Origin: an uncultured Oscillospiraceae bacterium
GTDB taxonomy: Bacteria; Bacillota; Clostridia; Oscillospirales; Oscillospiraceae
Length of the DNA stretch: 45,417 nucleotides
Assembly: GCA_910587785.1 (NCBI GenBank)
Contig: CAJUOA010000013.1
Coordinates: 1 to 45,417, forward strand
Reading direction: 5' to 3'
The stretch's first letter is position 1. Each line of letters begins with the position of its first letter. Made by a program: the position numbers and the translations under genes. Below, one piece after another: positions 16,306 to 24,162 of the stretch. Below the pieces are notes generated by a model that was not told where the DNA came from, searched no databases, and was given only the letters and a program-made list of their open reading frames with translations.

Positions 16306-17553
16306 GGCCATAAAGTCTTCGATCTCCTGGATGCTCCTGGGGGTCACGGCGGAGAGGTTCTCGCACCCATCCTCTGTGACAAGGCAGTTGTCCTCCAGAC
16401 GGAAGCCGATGCCCCACTCCTCATGGTAGATGCCCACGTCCACGCAGAAGACCATGCCAGGCTCCAGCAGGCGGCGTCCGCCGTCCACGTCCACCACGTC
16501 GTGGACGTCATAGCCCACATGGTGGGCCCCGCCGTGCCACATATAGGTGCCGATGTCCTCGAACCTGGCGCAGACCCCGGCGTCCCGGAGCTGTTCAAAG
16601 TTGAAGCGGCGGATCTCCTCGTCCACATGGCTCATGGGCAGGCCGGGCTTCAGGGTGGCGAACATGTGGTTGGAGGTGTTGAAGGCGCACTGATAGAGGA
16701 GCTTCTGCCGGTCGGAGAACTTGCCGTTCAGAGGCCAGCCGCGGGAGACGTCGTTGATCTCGCCGTCCCAGCAGGCTCCCACGTCGTTGAGCACCATATC
16801 CCCGTCGTGGGCCTGCCCCTGGTAGCCGTAGTAGTGGATGCAGAAGTTGTTCTGCCCCGCCGACACGATGGAGGGGAAGCCCGGTGTCAGGACGCCCCGC
16901 TGGGCCAGGGCGTAGTCGAACTCCGCCTTGAGCTGGTACTCCATGATGCCGTCCCGGGCGGCGCGCATCATGGCCTTGATGCCCTCGGCGGTGATGGTCT
17001 CGGCGTAGCGCATGGCCTCGATCTCGCAGGGCTTCTTGATGGTCCGCTGGTTCCGGATGAGGCCGTGGACGTTCTCCACCCGGACGGCGGGGTAGTGCTT
17101 CCGGAGCCAGGCCGCAAGCTGGAACGCCTGCCGCACCGGCTGTTCGTCCACCTTCCGGCGGTCCAGGTCCAGGCAGACCGCGGAGAGGCCCCGGTCGATC
17201 ATCCACTCCAGATTGGAGAGGAAGGCCGTGTTGGACCGGATGTCCCCCACGGCGGAGAGGGCTTCGGTCTCCTCGGGGCGCAGGCGGCGGCCCATCCAGC
17301 GCTCGGCGTGGGCGTCGGGCGGGAGCATGAACAGCTTCTCGCTGGTGCTCCCGCCGGCGTCCTTCACCGCCATCAGCACGCTCTCCGCCTGCTGGATGCC
17401 GGTATAGTAGAGGAAGGAGCGGTCGGCGAAGAAGGGGTAGTCCTCGTCGCTGGTCTTCCGGGGGGCGCGGCCGCTGAAGAGGAGCAGCACGCTCCCGGCG
17501 GGCAGGGAGCGGTAGAGCTCCTGCCGGTTCTGCTGGTGGAATGCTTTTTCCAT
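16303..17553 (-). CDS. M24-family Xaa-Pro peptidase (aminopeptidase P / prolidase type)
   Basis: A 416-residue cytosolic metallopeptidase with an N-terminal AMP_N-like domain (SVLLLFSGRAPRKTSDEDYPFFADRSF split over residues 20-46) and a C-terminal pita-bread fold. Likely metal ligands are both Asp of LNDVGACWDGEINDVSR, the His of HHVGYDVHD, and Glu387 of FRLEDN. The usual fourth ligand Glu (VEPG) is Asp372 here (CVDVG), an unusual conservative change. I choose ATG 17553 over the in-frame ATG 17568 because the ribosome site GGAGGT (17566-17561) lies inside the longer version. The family cleaves before or after proline; with hypD and P5C dehydrogenase next door, X-Pro/X-Hyp peptides from collagen-like food are the likely substrate (inference). 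Confidence 0.85.
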   Translation of the reverse strand: MEKAFHQQNRQELYRSLPAGSVLLLFSGRAPRKTSDEDYPFFADRSFLYYTGIQQAESVLMAVKDAGGSTSEKLFMLPPDAHAERWMGRRLRPEETEALSAVGDIRSNTAFLSNLEWMIDRGLSAVCLDLDRRKVDEQPVRQAFQLAAWLRKHYPAVRVENVHGLIRNQRTIKKPCEIEAMRYAETITAEGIKAMMRAARDGIMEYQLKAEFDYALAQRGVLTPGFPSIVSAGQNNFCIHYYGYQGQAHDGDMVLNDVGACWDGEINDVSRGWPLNGKFSDRQKLLYQCAFNTSNHMFATLKPGLPMSHVDEEIRRFNFEQLRDAGVCARFEDIGTYMWHGGAHHVGYDVHDVVDVDGGRRLLEPGMVFCVDVGIYHEEWGIGFRLEDNCLVTEDGCENLSAVTPRSIQEIEDFMA

Positions 17554-17604
17554 GATGGGTACCTCCATACCATAAAATATGTAGCCGATAGATGCAAAAC
17601 GGGA

Positions 17605-17633
17605 TTGACATTTCGGTGTGTTTTCATTATAAT
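17605..17633 (+). promoter_or_regulatory. Promoter of the P5C dehydrogenase gene
   Basis: Perfect TTGACA (17605-17610), 17-nt spacer and perfect TATAAT (17628-17633). The -10 lies inside the palindrome 17623-17636 and overlaps the -10 of the opposite promoter. Confidence 0.88.
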
Positions 17634-17636
17634 GAA
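17623..17636. promoter_or_regulatory. Candidate operator, palindrome copy 2, containing both -10 elements
   Basis: TTCATTATAATGAA is a perfect 14-bp palindrome that fits TTCAnnATnnTGAA. TATAAT is read on the plus strand at 17628-17633 and on the minus strand at 17631-17626, so one bound dimer would cover the -10 of both divergent promoters. Confidence 0.7.
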
Positions 17637-17654
17637 TTTAACATCCCAAGTCAA
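17626..17654 (-). promoter_or_regulatory. Promoter of the M24 peptidase gene
   Basis: On the minus strand, TTGACT (17654-17649), 17-nt spacer and perfect TATAAT (17631-17626). Predicted start near 17619, about 21 bp from the start of the opposite transcript; the two promoters overlap almost completely. Confidence 0.8.
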
Positions 17655-17674
17655 CCGGCAAGTTTGAAAAATCG

Positions 17675-17690
17675 CTTCATAATTGTGAAA
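17675..17690. promoter_or_regulatory. Candidate operator, palindrome copy 3
   Basis: CTTCATAATTGTGAAA carries the same core TTCAnnATnnTGAA (17676-17689). It lies in the P5C dehydrogenase leader about 35 bp downstream of the predicted start and 9 bp before GGAGG, the same relative place as copy 1. It matches copy 1 at 12 of 16 positions. Confidence 0.55.
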
Positions 17691-17714
17691 TTTTTAAATG
17701 GAGGAAAAACAGCC

Positions 17715-19343
<1,629 letters not shown>

Positions 19344-19362
19344 GATTGTCTTACTGTTTTTT

Positions 19363-19403
19363 CCAGCGCCGCAGGCAAGCCGCCTGCGGCGCTGGGCGTT
19401 TTC
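19363..19403 (+). terminator. Intrinsic terminator after P5C dehydrogenase gene
   Basis: CCAGCGCCGCAGGC (19363-19376) pairs perfectly with 19382-19395 across AAGCC, followed by a short T-run (GCGTTTTCG). The stem is strong and the tail modest. Confidence 0.75.
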
Positions 19404-19426
19404 GCGGCCTCTGCCCGCTGTCAGCC

Positions 19427-19455
19427 TTGACATTTGTGGTTGGCTATGATAGGGT
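19427..19455 (+). promoter_or_regulatory. Weak promoter candidate before the small membrane gene
   Basis: Perfect TTGACA (19427-19432) with a poor TAGGGT at the 17-nt spacing; an overlapping TATGAT is too close. It is the only candidate between the upstream terminator and the next gene. Confidence 0.35.
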
Positions 19456-19485
19456 AGGATCGATAAATCGAAGTTTGGGGGGCTT

Positions 19486-19692
19486 ATGCGTATGGAGAAG
19501 AACGCTGAACAGTCCCATGGAATGGACCCTGTAGTTGCTTTAGCGCTGATTTTTGTTGTACTGAAAGCAGCGGGATTGATTTCGTGGCCTTGGTTGTGGG
19601 TACTGAGTCCGATTTGGCTTACGTACTTGTTTTTCGCCGTTATCTTTTCCGCTATTTTGGCCGGCGGACGAATTGTGAAAGGGAAATGGTAA
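19486..19692 (+). CDS. Small two-helix membrane protein
   Basis: A 68-residue product with a short polar N-terminus, two predicted membrane helices (about residues 15-35 and 40-62) and a basic C-terminus GRIVKGKW. The central SWPWLWVLSPIWLTYL motif resembles the small proteins sometimes annotated 'transmembrane Fragile-X-F', which are widespread and without known function. GGGGGG upstream is a possible ribosome site; Met1 or Met3 may be the start. It ends 27 nt before the DUF3786 gene, so they may be co-transcribed. Confidence 0.6.
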   Translation: MRMEKNAEQSHGMDPVVALALIFVVLKAAGLISWPWLWVLSPIWLTYLFFAVIFSAILAGGRIVKGKW

Positions 19693-19719
19693 CTTCCAGT
19701 TTATCAGGAGGAATCAAAT

Positions 19720-20337
19720 ATGCAGAGACCATCCAATTACGACCTGACCCGGGAGCAGATGGAGGGAGCTTTCGTCCGCTACGACCAAGGGGAGATGATC
19801 CGGAAATTCCACCTGCGCCAGACCTCGGAGCACCTTTTCATCACCTTCATCGGCGAGGACTACCGCATCGGCCGGAGGACGGGGAAGGTGGAGCGCCTCC
19901 CGTCCGGGGGCGGCGCGCCCGTCCCCGCCGGGTTCAACGAGAGCATGACCCTTTTCGACGTGCTCTGCTCCTCCAAGCCGGACTGCCGCCTGAGCGGCGA
20001 GTACATGACGGTGACGAACCTGCCGGGTATCGCCAACATCGCCGCCCCCGGCACGGGAACGTACGCAGAGACGGCCCGCCTCTTCGCCGGACGGCCCGGC
20101 GTCCTGCGCCGCGCCTGCGAGGCCCTGGGCGGGGTGCCCCAGAGGGTGGGGGACGTGTCCAGCCTCATCCCGCTTTTCGACTTCATGCCGGTCATGGTCC
20201 AGTTCTGGGACGCGGACGAGGAGTTCGACGCCGTGCTCAAGATCATGTGGGACAGGAATACCCTGGACTTCATGCACTTTGAGACTACGTTCTATGCCGC
20301 GGGACATCTGCTCAGGAGGTTGAAGGAATATTCGTAG
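19720..20337 (+). CDS. DUF3786 domain protein
   Basis: A 205-residue soluble protein with the DUF3786 hallmarks: an N-terminal segment resembling MIRKFHLRQTSEHLFITFIGEDYRI (in parts) and a C-terminal FDFMPVMVQFWDADEEF plus NTLDFMHFETT. The family is common in anaerobes and is sometimes linked to corrinoid or iron-sulfur proteins, but its function is unknown. AGGAGGA 8 nt upstream supports the start. Its stop codon lies inside the palindromic repeat at 20333-20361. Confidence 0.8.
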   Translation: MQRPSNYDLTREQMEGAFVRYDQGEMIRKFHLRQTSEHLFITFIGEDYRIGRRTGKVERLPSGGGAPVPAGFNESMTLFDVLCSSKPDCRLSGEYMTVTNLPGIANIAAPGTGTYAETARLFAGRPGVLRRACEALGGVPQRVGDVSSLIPLFDFMPVMVQFWDADEEFDAVLKIMWDRNTLDFMHFETTFYAAGHLLRRLKEYS

Positions 20338-20361
20338 GGGCGGATACTATCCGCCCCTACG
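20333..20361. repeat. Short palindromic intergenic repeat
   Basis: CGTAGGGGCGGATA and its exact complement flank a single C, giving 14-bp arms. The motif GTAGGGGCGGAT...ATCCGCCCCTAC looks like a dispersed REP/MITE-like element of Clostridia. It overlaps the DUF3786 stop codon and could act as a 3' hairpin. A half copy appears at 22661-22673. Confidence 0.65.
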
Positions 20362-20435
20362 GGTGCGCTGATCGTTCCGCGGCGGAGGCCGTGCGGGGTT
20401 TTACCCCGATTGGCCCCAAAATTGAAAATTCCTCC

Positions 20436-20464
20436 TTGACAAACCGCCCTCAGGGTGATATAGT
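20436..20464 (+). promoter_or_regulatory. Promoter of infC-rpmI-rplT
   Basis: Perfect TTGACA (20436-20441), 17-nt spacer and TATAGT (20459-20464). Transcription start near 20471, leaving a leader of about 180 nt. Confidence 0.82.
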
Positions 20465-20470
20465 AATCAG

Positions 20471-20650
20471 GCAAAACAAAGTAGGCAGGATGCACCCGCC
20501 TCACCCCCAGCGGAGCGAAGGGGTCAACATGGTACCGCGCGCCCTGGGAAATGCGGGGCGTGCCGTGTCGTTGCGGGTGCCTGGGGGCATCCGCGCTTTT
20601 GTTTTTCGGTGCGTGTTCTCTGTGCAAATTGTTGAAGGAGGTGCTTCGGT
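20471..20650 (+). ncRNA. infC leader (L20-leader-type attenuator)
   Basis: A structured leader lies between the promoter and infC. GCACCCGC (20491-20498) is complementary to GCGGGTGC (20573-20580). The latter is the 5' arm of an intrinsic terminator, so the two pairings exclude each other, as expected of an attenuator. Firmicutes infC-rpmI-rplT operons commonly carry an L20-binding leader of this kind. I assign the class by position and architecture, not by a covariance match. Confidence 0.65.
20573..20607 (+). terminator. Attenuator terminator in the infC leader
   Basis: GCGGGTGCC (20573-20581) pairs with GGCATCCGC (20586-20594), loop TGGG, followed by GCTTTTGTTTTT. It lies about 45 nt before infC. 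Confidence 0.8.
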
Positions 20651-21163
20651 ATTAGCAGTGTAATGCATCAACTGAATGAGGAGATCCGCGACAAGGAATT
20701 GCGGCTTATTGGCGCCGGCGGCGAACAGATGGGTATCATGCCCGCGGAGGAGGCCCTGCGCATCGCCGACGAGAAGGGGCTGGACCTGGTCAAGATCTCC
20801 CCCCAGGCCAATCCCCCCGTGTGCAAGCTGATGGACTACGGAAAGTACCGGTTCGAGCAGGGCAAGCGTGAGAAGGAGGCCCGCAAGAACCAGCACATGG
20901 TGGAGATCAAGGAGATCCGCATGTCTCCCGGTATCGACATCGGGGATTTCAACGTGAAGCTGAAAAACGCCTTGAAGTTCCTCGCCGATGGCAACCGGGT
21001 AAAGGTATCCGTGCGCTTTCGCGGCCGCGAGATGGCCCATACCGACATCGGCAAAAAGCTCCTGGACAAGTTTGCAGAGCAGTGCGCCGAGATCGCCAAC
21101 GTCGATAAGGGAGCTAAGCTGGAAGGACGCAATATGTCCATGTTCCTCTCCCCCAAAAAATAA
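20651..21163 (+). CDS. infC: Translation initiation factor IF-3, with ATT start
   Basis: IF-3 binds the 30S subunit and keeps initiation on proper start codons. The usual ATG reading (20663) has no ribosome site, whereas ATT at 20651 is preceded by AAGGAGGTG with 9 nt spacing and adds four in-frame residues before MHQLNEEIRDKE. infC is known for AUU starts that let IF-3 limit its own synthesis, so I take 20651 (170 residues). N-domain signature NEEIRDKELRLI and C-domain KEIRMSPGIDIGDFNVKLKNA (split) are clear. It is first in the operon with rpmI and rplT. Confidence 0.9.
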   Translation: MSSVMHQLNEEIRDKELRLIGAGGEQMGIMPAEEALRIADEKGLDLVKISPQANPPVCKLMDYGKYRFEQGKREKEARKNQHMVEIKEIRMSPGIDIGDFNVKLKNALKFLADGNRVKVSVRFRGREMAHTDIGKKLLDKFAEQCAEIANVDKGAKLEGRNMSMFLSPKK

Positions 21164-21220
21164 GGGGTTCCCCGCGGGACGCCCCTGTGCCAAGGAAAAT
21201 ACGGAAGGAGTCATGCAATC

Positions 21221-21418
21221 ATGCCGAAACTGAAAAGTCACAGTGGTGCAAAGAAGAGATTCAACCTGACCAAGACCGGCAAGGTCAAGCGCGCCAAGGC
21301 CTTCAAGAGCCACATCCTCACCAAGAAGGATACCAAGCGTACCCGTCGTCTCCGTGCGGGCGGCTATGCGGACGAGACCAACGCCGCCGCCATCCGCAAG
21401 ATGATCCCCTACAAGTAA
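21221..21418 (+). CDS. rpmI: 50S ribosomal protein L35
   Basis: A 65-residue, very basic protein starting MPKLKSHSGAKKRF, the L35 signature. Length and position between infC and rplT are canonical. GGAAGGAG lies upstream of the ATG. Confidence 0.98.
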   Translation: MPKLKSHSGAKKRFNLTKTGKVKRAKAFKSHILTKKDTKRTRRLRAGGYADETNAAAIRKMIPYK

Positions 21419-21455
21419 AACAAACGATACGCTTTAGAATAGGAGGCTTTTAGAA

Positions 21456-21812
21456 ATGGCTAGAGTCAAGGGCGCGATGATGACCCGCAAGAGAAGAAAT
21501 AAAGTACTGAAGATGGCCAAGGGCTACTGGGGCGCCAAGAGCAAGCACTTCAAAATGGCCAACCAGCAGGTGATGAAATCCCTCACCTACGCCTATGTGG
21601 GCCGCCGCCTGAAGAAGCGGGATTTCCGCCGCCTGTGGATCACCCGCATCAGCGCCGCCTGCAAGCAGTGCGGCATCAACTACTCCAACTTCGTCCACGG
21701 CCTGAAGGCTGCCGGCGTGGAGATCAACCGCAAGATGCTGGCCGAGCTGGCGGTGAACAACTCCGCCGCTTTCAGCCAGCTGGTGGAGATGGCCAAGAAG
21801 GCCAACGCCTGA
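21456..21812 (+). CDS. rplT: 50S ribosomal protein L20
   Basis: A 118-residue basic protein beginning MARVKGAMMTRKRRNK. It binds 23S rRNA early in 50S assembly and in Firmicutes also binds the infC leader to repress the operon. AGGAGG upstream. Last gene before a strong terminator. Confidence 0.98.
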   Translation: MARVKGAMMTRKRRNKVLKMAKGYWGAKSKHFKMANQQVMKSLTYAYVGRRLKKRDFRRLWITRISAACKQCGINYSNFVHGLKAAGVEINRKMLAELAVNNSAAFSQLVEMAKKANA

Positions 21813-21831
21813 TCTGCTGTCCCATGAGCAC

Positions 21832-21873
21832 GCGGGGGCCCGGTATCCGATGGATGCCGGGCCCCCGCTTTTA
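21832..21873 (+). terminator. Intrinsic terminator after rplT
   Basis: A 17-bp stem (21832-21848 with 21852-21868, one wobble) with a GAT loop is followed by TTTTATG. It closes the infC-rpmI-rplT operon. Confidence 0.9.
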
Positions 21874-21924
21874 TGTGTTAAAAAAGTGGCGCAGCTGCTT
21901 TTTTGAGAAAGGAGGCGCATTTTG

Positions 21925-22641
21925 ATGAAAATCGCCCTGGCGTCGGCCAAATTCAAGAACAATGATGTCCCCTTCAACCTCCGGCAGATCGAGGACTGCA
22001 TGCTCCAGGCCAAGGAGGCGGGAGCGGAGCTGGTGTGTTTCGGCGAGGCGTTCCTGCAAGGGTTCGACGCCCTCACCTGGTACTGGGAGCGGGACCGGGA
22101 CGTGGCCGTCACTACGGACTCGGAGGTCTTCCGCGCCCTGGAGCGGCTGACGGCGGATACCGGCATCGACCTGCTGGTTGGTTTCCTGGAGCGGGAGGAG
22201 GAGGAAATCTATTCCTCCTGCGCCCTCCTCTCGGAGGGGAGGGCGGTCCACAACTACCGCCGCATCTCCCGGGGGTGGAAGGACTTCCGGAAAACCGACG
22301 GCCACTACCGGGAGGGGCGGGAGGTGACGCCCTTCCGCTGGCGGGGGAGGACCTGCCTCATCGCCCTGTGCGGGGACCTGTGGGACGCGCCGGAGCGGTT
22401 CCGGCAGGGGCAGGACCTGCTCTTTTGGCCGGTGTATGTCAATTTCCCCCTGGAGGAGTGGAGGGAGGCCATCCGCGGAGACTACGCAGAGCAGGCCCGC
22501 TCCGTCTGCCCCCGGACGCTCCTCATTGCCTCCGTCACCGCGCCGCCGGACCCGGAGGCCTCCGGCGGGTGCGCGGATTACGGCCCCGGCGGCGCGGTGC
22601 TGGAGCCGGGGCGGGAGGGGGTGCTGATCGTAGAGGCGTGA
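21925..22641 (+). CDS. Carbon-nitrogen hydrolase (nitrilase superfamily)
   Basis: About 238 residues with the nitrilase alpha-beta-beta-alpha fold. The catalytic Glu lies in LVCFGEAFLQGF and the nucleophile Cys in LIALCGDLWD. The expected catalytic Lys segment (usually YRKxHL) reads HNYRRISRGWKDFRK, so the Lys is displaced or supplied by GWK, suggesting a divergent subgroup. Length is a little short, and the C-terminus ends soon after GGAVLEPG. ATG 21925 is 9 nt from AAAGGAGG; a TTG at 21922 is the alternative. The substrate is not predictable. No partner genes. Confidence 0.75.
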   Translation: MKIALASAKFKNNDVPFNLRQIEDCMLQAKEAGAELVCFGEAFLQGFDALTWYWERDRDVAVTTDSEVFRALERLTADTGIDLLVGFLEREEEEIYSSCALLSEGRAVHNYRRISRGWKDFRKTDGHYREGREVTPFRWRGRTCLIALCGDLWDAPERFRQGQDLLFWPVYVNFPLEEWREAIRGDYAEQARSVCPRTLLIASVTAPPDPEASGGCADYGPGGAVLEPGREGVLIVEA

Positions 22642-22650
22642 CCGGCAGCG

Positions 22651-22683
22651 GGCATCAGGTTCCGCCCCTACAGAGGTGATGCC
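22651..22683. repeat. Inverted repeat with half copy of the GTAGGGGCGG element
   Basis: GGCATCA (22651-22657) and TGATGCC (22677-22683) flank a piece containing CCGCCCCTAC, the half-site of the palindrome at 20333-20361. It is probably a degenerate copy of the same dispersed repeat, in the 3' region of the nitrilase gene. Confidence 0.45.
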
Positions 22684-22758
22684 GGCGGTGGTGTCAACAA
22701 TTTTGGATATTGCGATAAAAGCAGGATATCCGCAGGTGAAAAAGTTAACAATTTCCTC

Positions 22759-22787
22759 TTGTTTTTCCCGGCGGGATATAGTACAAT
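22759..22787 (+). promoter_or_regulatory. Promoter of the aldose epimerase gene
   Basis: TTGTTT (22759-22764), 17-nt spacer and TACAAT (22782-22787), 55 bp upstream of the ATG. Confidence 0.65.
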
Positions 22788-22842
22788 GTGCTTGGAAAAA
22801 TACGCCTCCCCAGGAGGGGGCAGGAAAAAAGGAGGAATCTCT

Positions 22843-23880
22843 ATGGCAGTGCTGAAAGAGCCTTTCGGCCGCACCCGGAACGGAGAGGATGTGGACAAGT
22901 ACATTCTGCGCTCCGGGGAGCTGGAGGCGGAGGTGCTCACCTTCGGCGCGACCATCCGCCGCCTGCTGGCACCCGCCCGGAGCGGGGAGCCGGTGGACGT
23001 GGTGCTGGGATACGACAGTGTGCGCGGCTATGAGGACAACGGCGGCTATCTCGGCGCCCTGGTGGGGCGCTACGCCAACCGCATCGCCGGCCCCTGCTGT
23101 GTCGTGGACGGGGAGACGGTCCCCCTGGAGGCCAACGAGGGGGCCTCGAAACAGCTCCACGGCGGCTCCGCCGGGTTCAGCCACCGGGTGTTCCGGGCGG
23201 AACAGACCGGGGAGAGCGCCGTCACCTTCTCCCTGACGAGCCAGGCGGGGGAGGGGGGCTTCCCGGGGACGCTGGAGCTGCACGCCACCTACGAGCTGTG
23301 CCCCGGCGCGCTGAAGCTCCGCTATGAGGCCCAGTGCGACGCGCCCACCTACTGCAACATCACCAACCACAGCTATTTTAACCTCAACGGCGGGGGGAGC
23401 GCTATGGGCCACCGTCTCTGGCTGGGCGCCAGCCGGTACACCCCCGTGGGCACCGACTCCATCCCCATCTCCATGAGCCGCCCCGTGGCCGGGAGCCCCT
23501 TTGACTTCACCGCGGAGAAGCTCCTGGGCCGGGATATCGACGCCGACGACCAGCAGCTCAAGAACGTGGGCGGATACGACCACAACTTCGTCCTGGACGG
23601 GGCTCAGGGACTGCGCCGCGCCGCGCGGCTGGTGGGCGACAAGACGGGCATCGTCCTGGAGGTCTGGACCGAGAAGCCGGGCATCCAGCTCTATACCGCC
23701 AACATGCTGCGCACCGACAGCAGCGGCAAGGGCGGCGAGACCTACCGCCCCCGGCAGGCCGTGTGCCTGGAGACCCAGTTCTTCCCCAACAGCCCCAACC
23801 ATCCGGAGTGGGGGGATATCCTCCTCCGCCCCAACCGGAAATATGACTATATCACGGAGTTCCGGTTCTCCAGGGGGTGA
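22843..23880 (+). CDS. galM: Aldose 1-epimerase (mutarotase)
   Basis: A 345-residue cytosolic enzyme interconverting alpha and beta anomers of glucose, galactose and related sugars. Family features are the substrate Arg in GRYANRI, a catalytic His in NHSYFNLNG, a second His in YDHNFVLDG, and the Glu base in CLETQFFPNSPNHPEW. The ATG at 22843 has GGAGG 7 nt upstream; longer in-frame forms start inside the promoter. Monocistronic, with its own promoter. Confidence 0.93.
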   Translation: MAVLKEPFGRTRNGEDVDKYILRSGELEAEVLTFGATIRRLLAPARSGEPVDVVLGYDSVRGYEDNGGYLGALVGRYANRIAGPCCVVDGETVPLEANEGASKQLHGGSAGFSHRVFRAEQTGESAVTFSLTSQAGEGGFPGTLELHATYELCPGALKLRYEAQCDAPTYCNITNHSYFNLNGGGSAMGHRLWLGASRYTPVGTDSIPISMSRPVAGSPFDFTAEKLLGRDIDADDQQLKNVGGYDHNFVLDGAQGLRRAARLVGDKTGIVLEVWTEKPGIQLYTANMLRTDSSGKGGETYRPRQAVCLETQFFPNSPNHPEWGDILLRPNRKYDYITEFRFSRG

Positions 23881-24162
23881 GGGACAGGGGCCGGCGGCGC
23901 ATCCGCCCCGGGCCCCATCTTATCCCAGGTAAATTTTGGGGTGAAAAATTTTCCCCGGCCGGGAACCTTTGGCCCATTTTTTACGTCTATAGGAGAACAG
24001 GCCGGTGACCTGGGGGGATTTAAGCAAACTTTAAGAAATGATGCAAGTACGATGCAATTCGGAAACGTTCTTTTCACATTGGTTTGCTATGGTTCCTCTG
24101 TAAGCTGGTCCCACGATTACCAGGGGCTTCGCCCCAACGGAAAAGGAAGGAAGGAAAATGTT
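23881..24162 (+). other. Intergenic leader before SLH surface protein
   Basis: A GC-rich imperfect hairpin (about 23886-23916) follows galM without a T-tract, then an AT-rich stretch (24020-24110) that should hold the promoter of the surface protein, though no good -35/-10 pair stands out. The frame is open through here, but the signal peptide and ribosome site place the gene start at 24163. Confidence 0.45.

Noticed and set aside
17592..17714. N-terminal extension of the P5C dehydrogenase from upstream in-frame start
   Set aside because: It would translate through the -10 and palindrome region; the ATG at 17715 has its own GGAGG and matches family N-termini.
20525..20560. T-box-like TGGTACCGCG in the infC leader
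   Set aside because: A T-box needs a long Stem I with specifier loop; the promoter lies only about 60 nt upstream, leaving no room. The operon is not an aminoacyl-tRNA or amino-acid gene, so an L20-type leader fits better.
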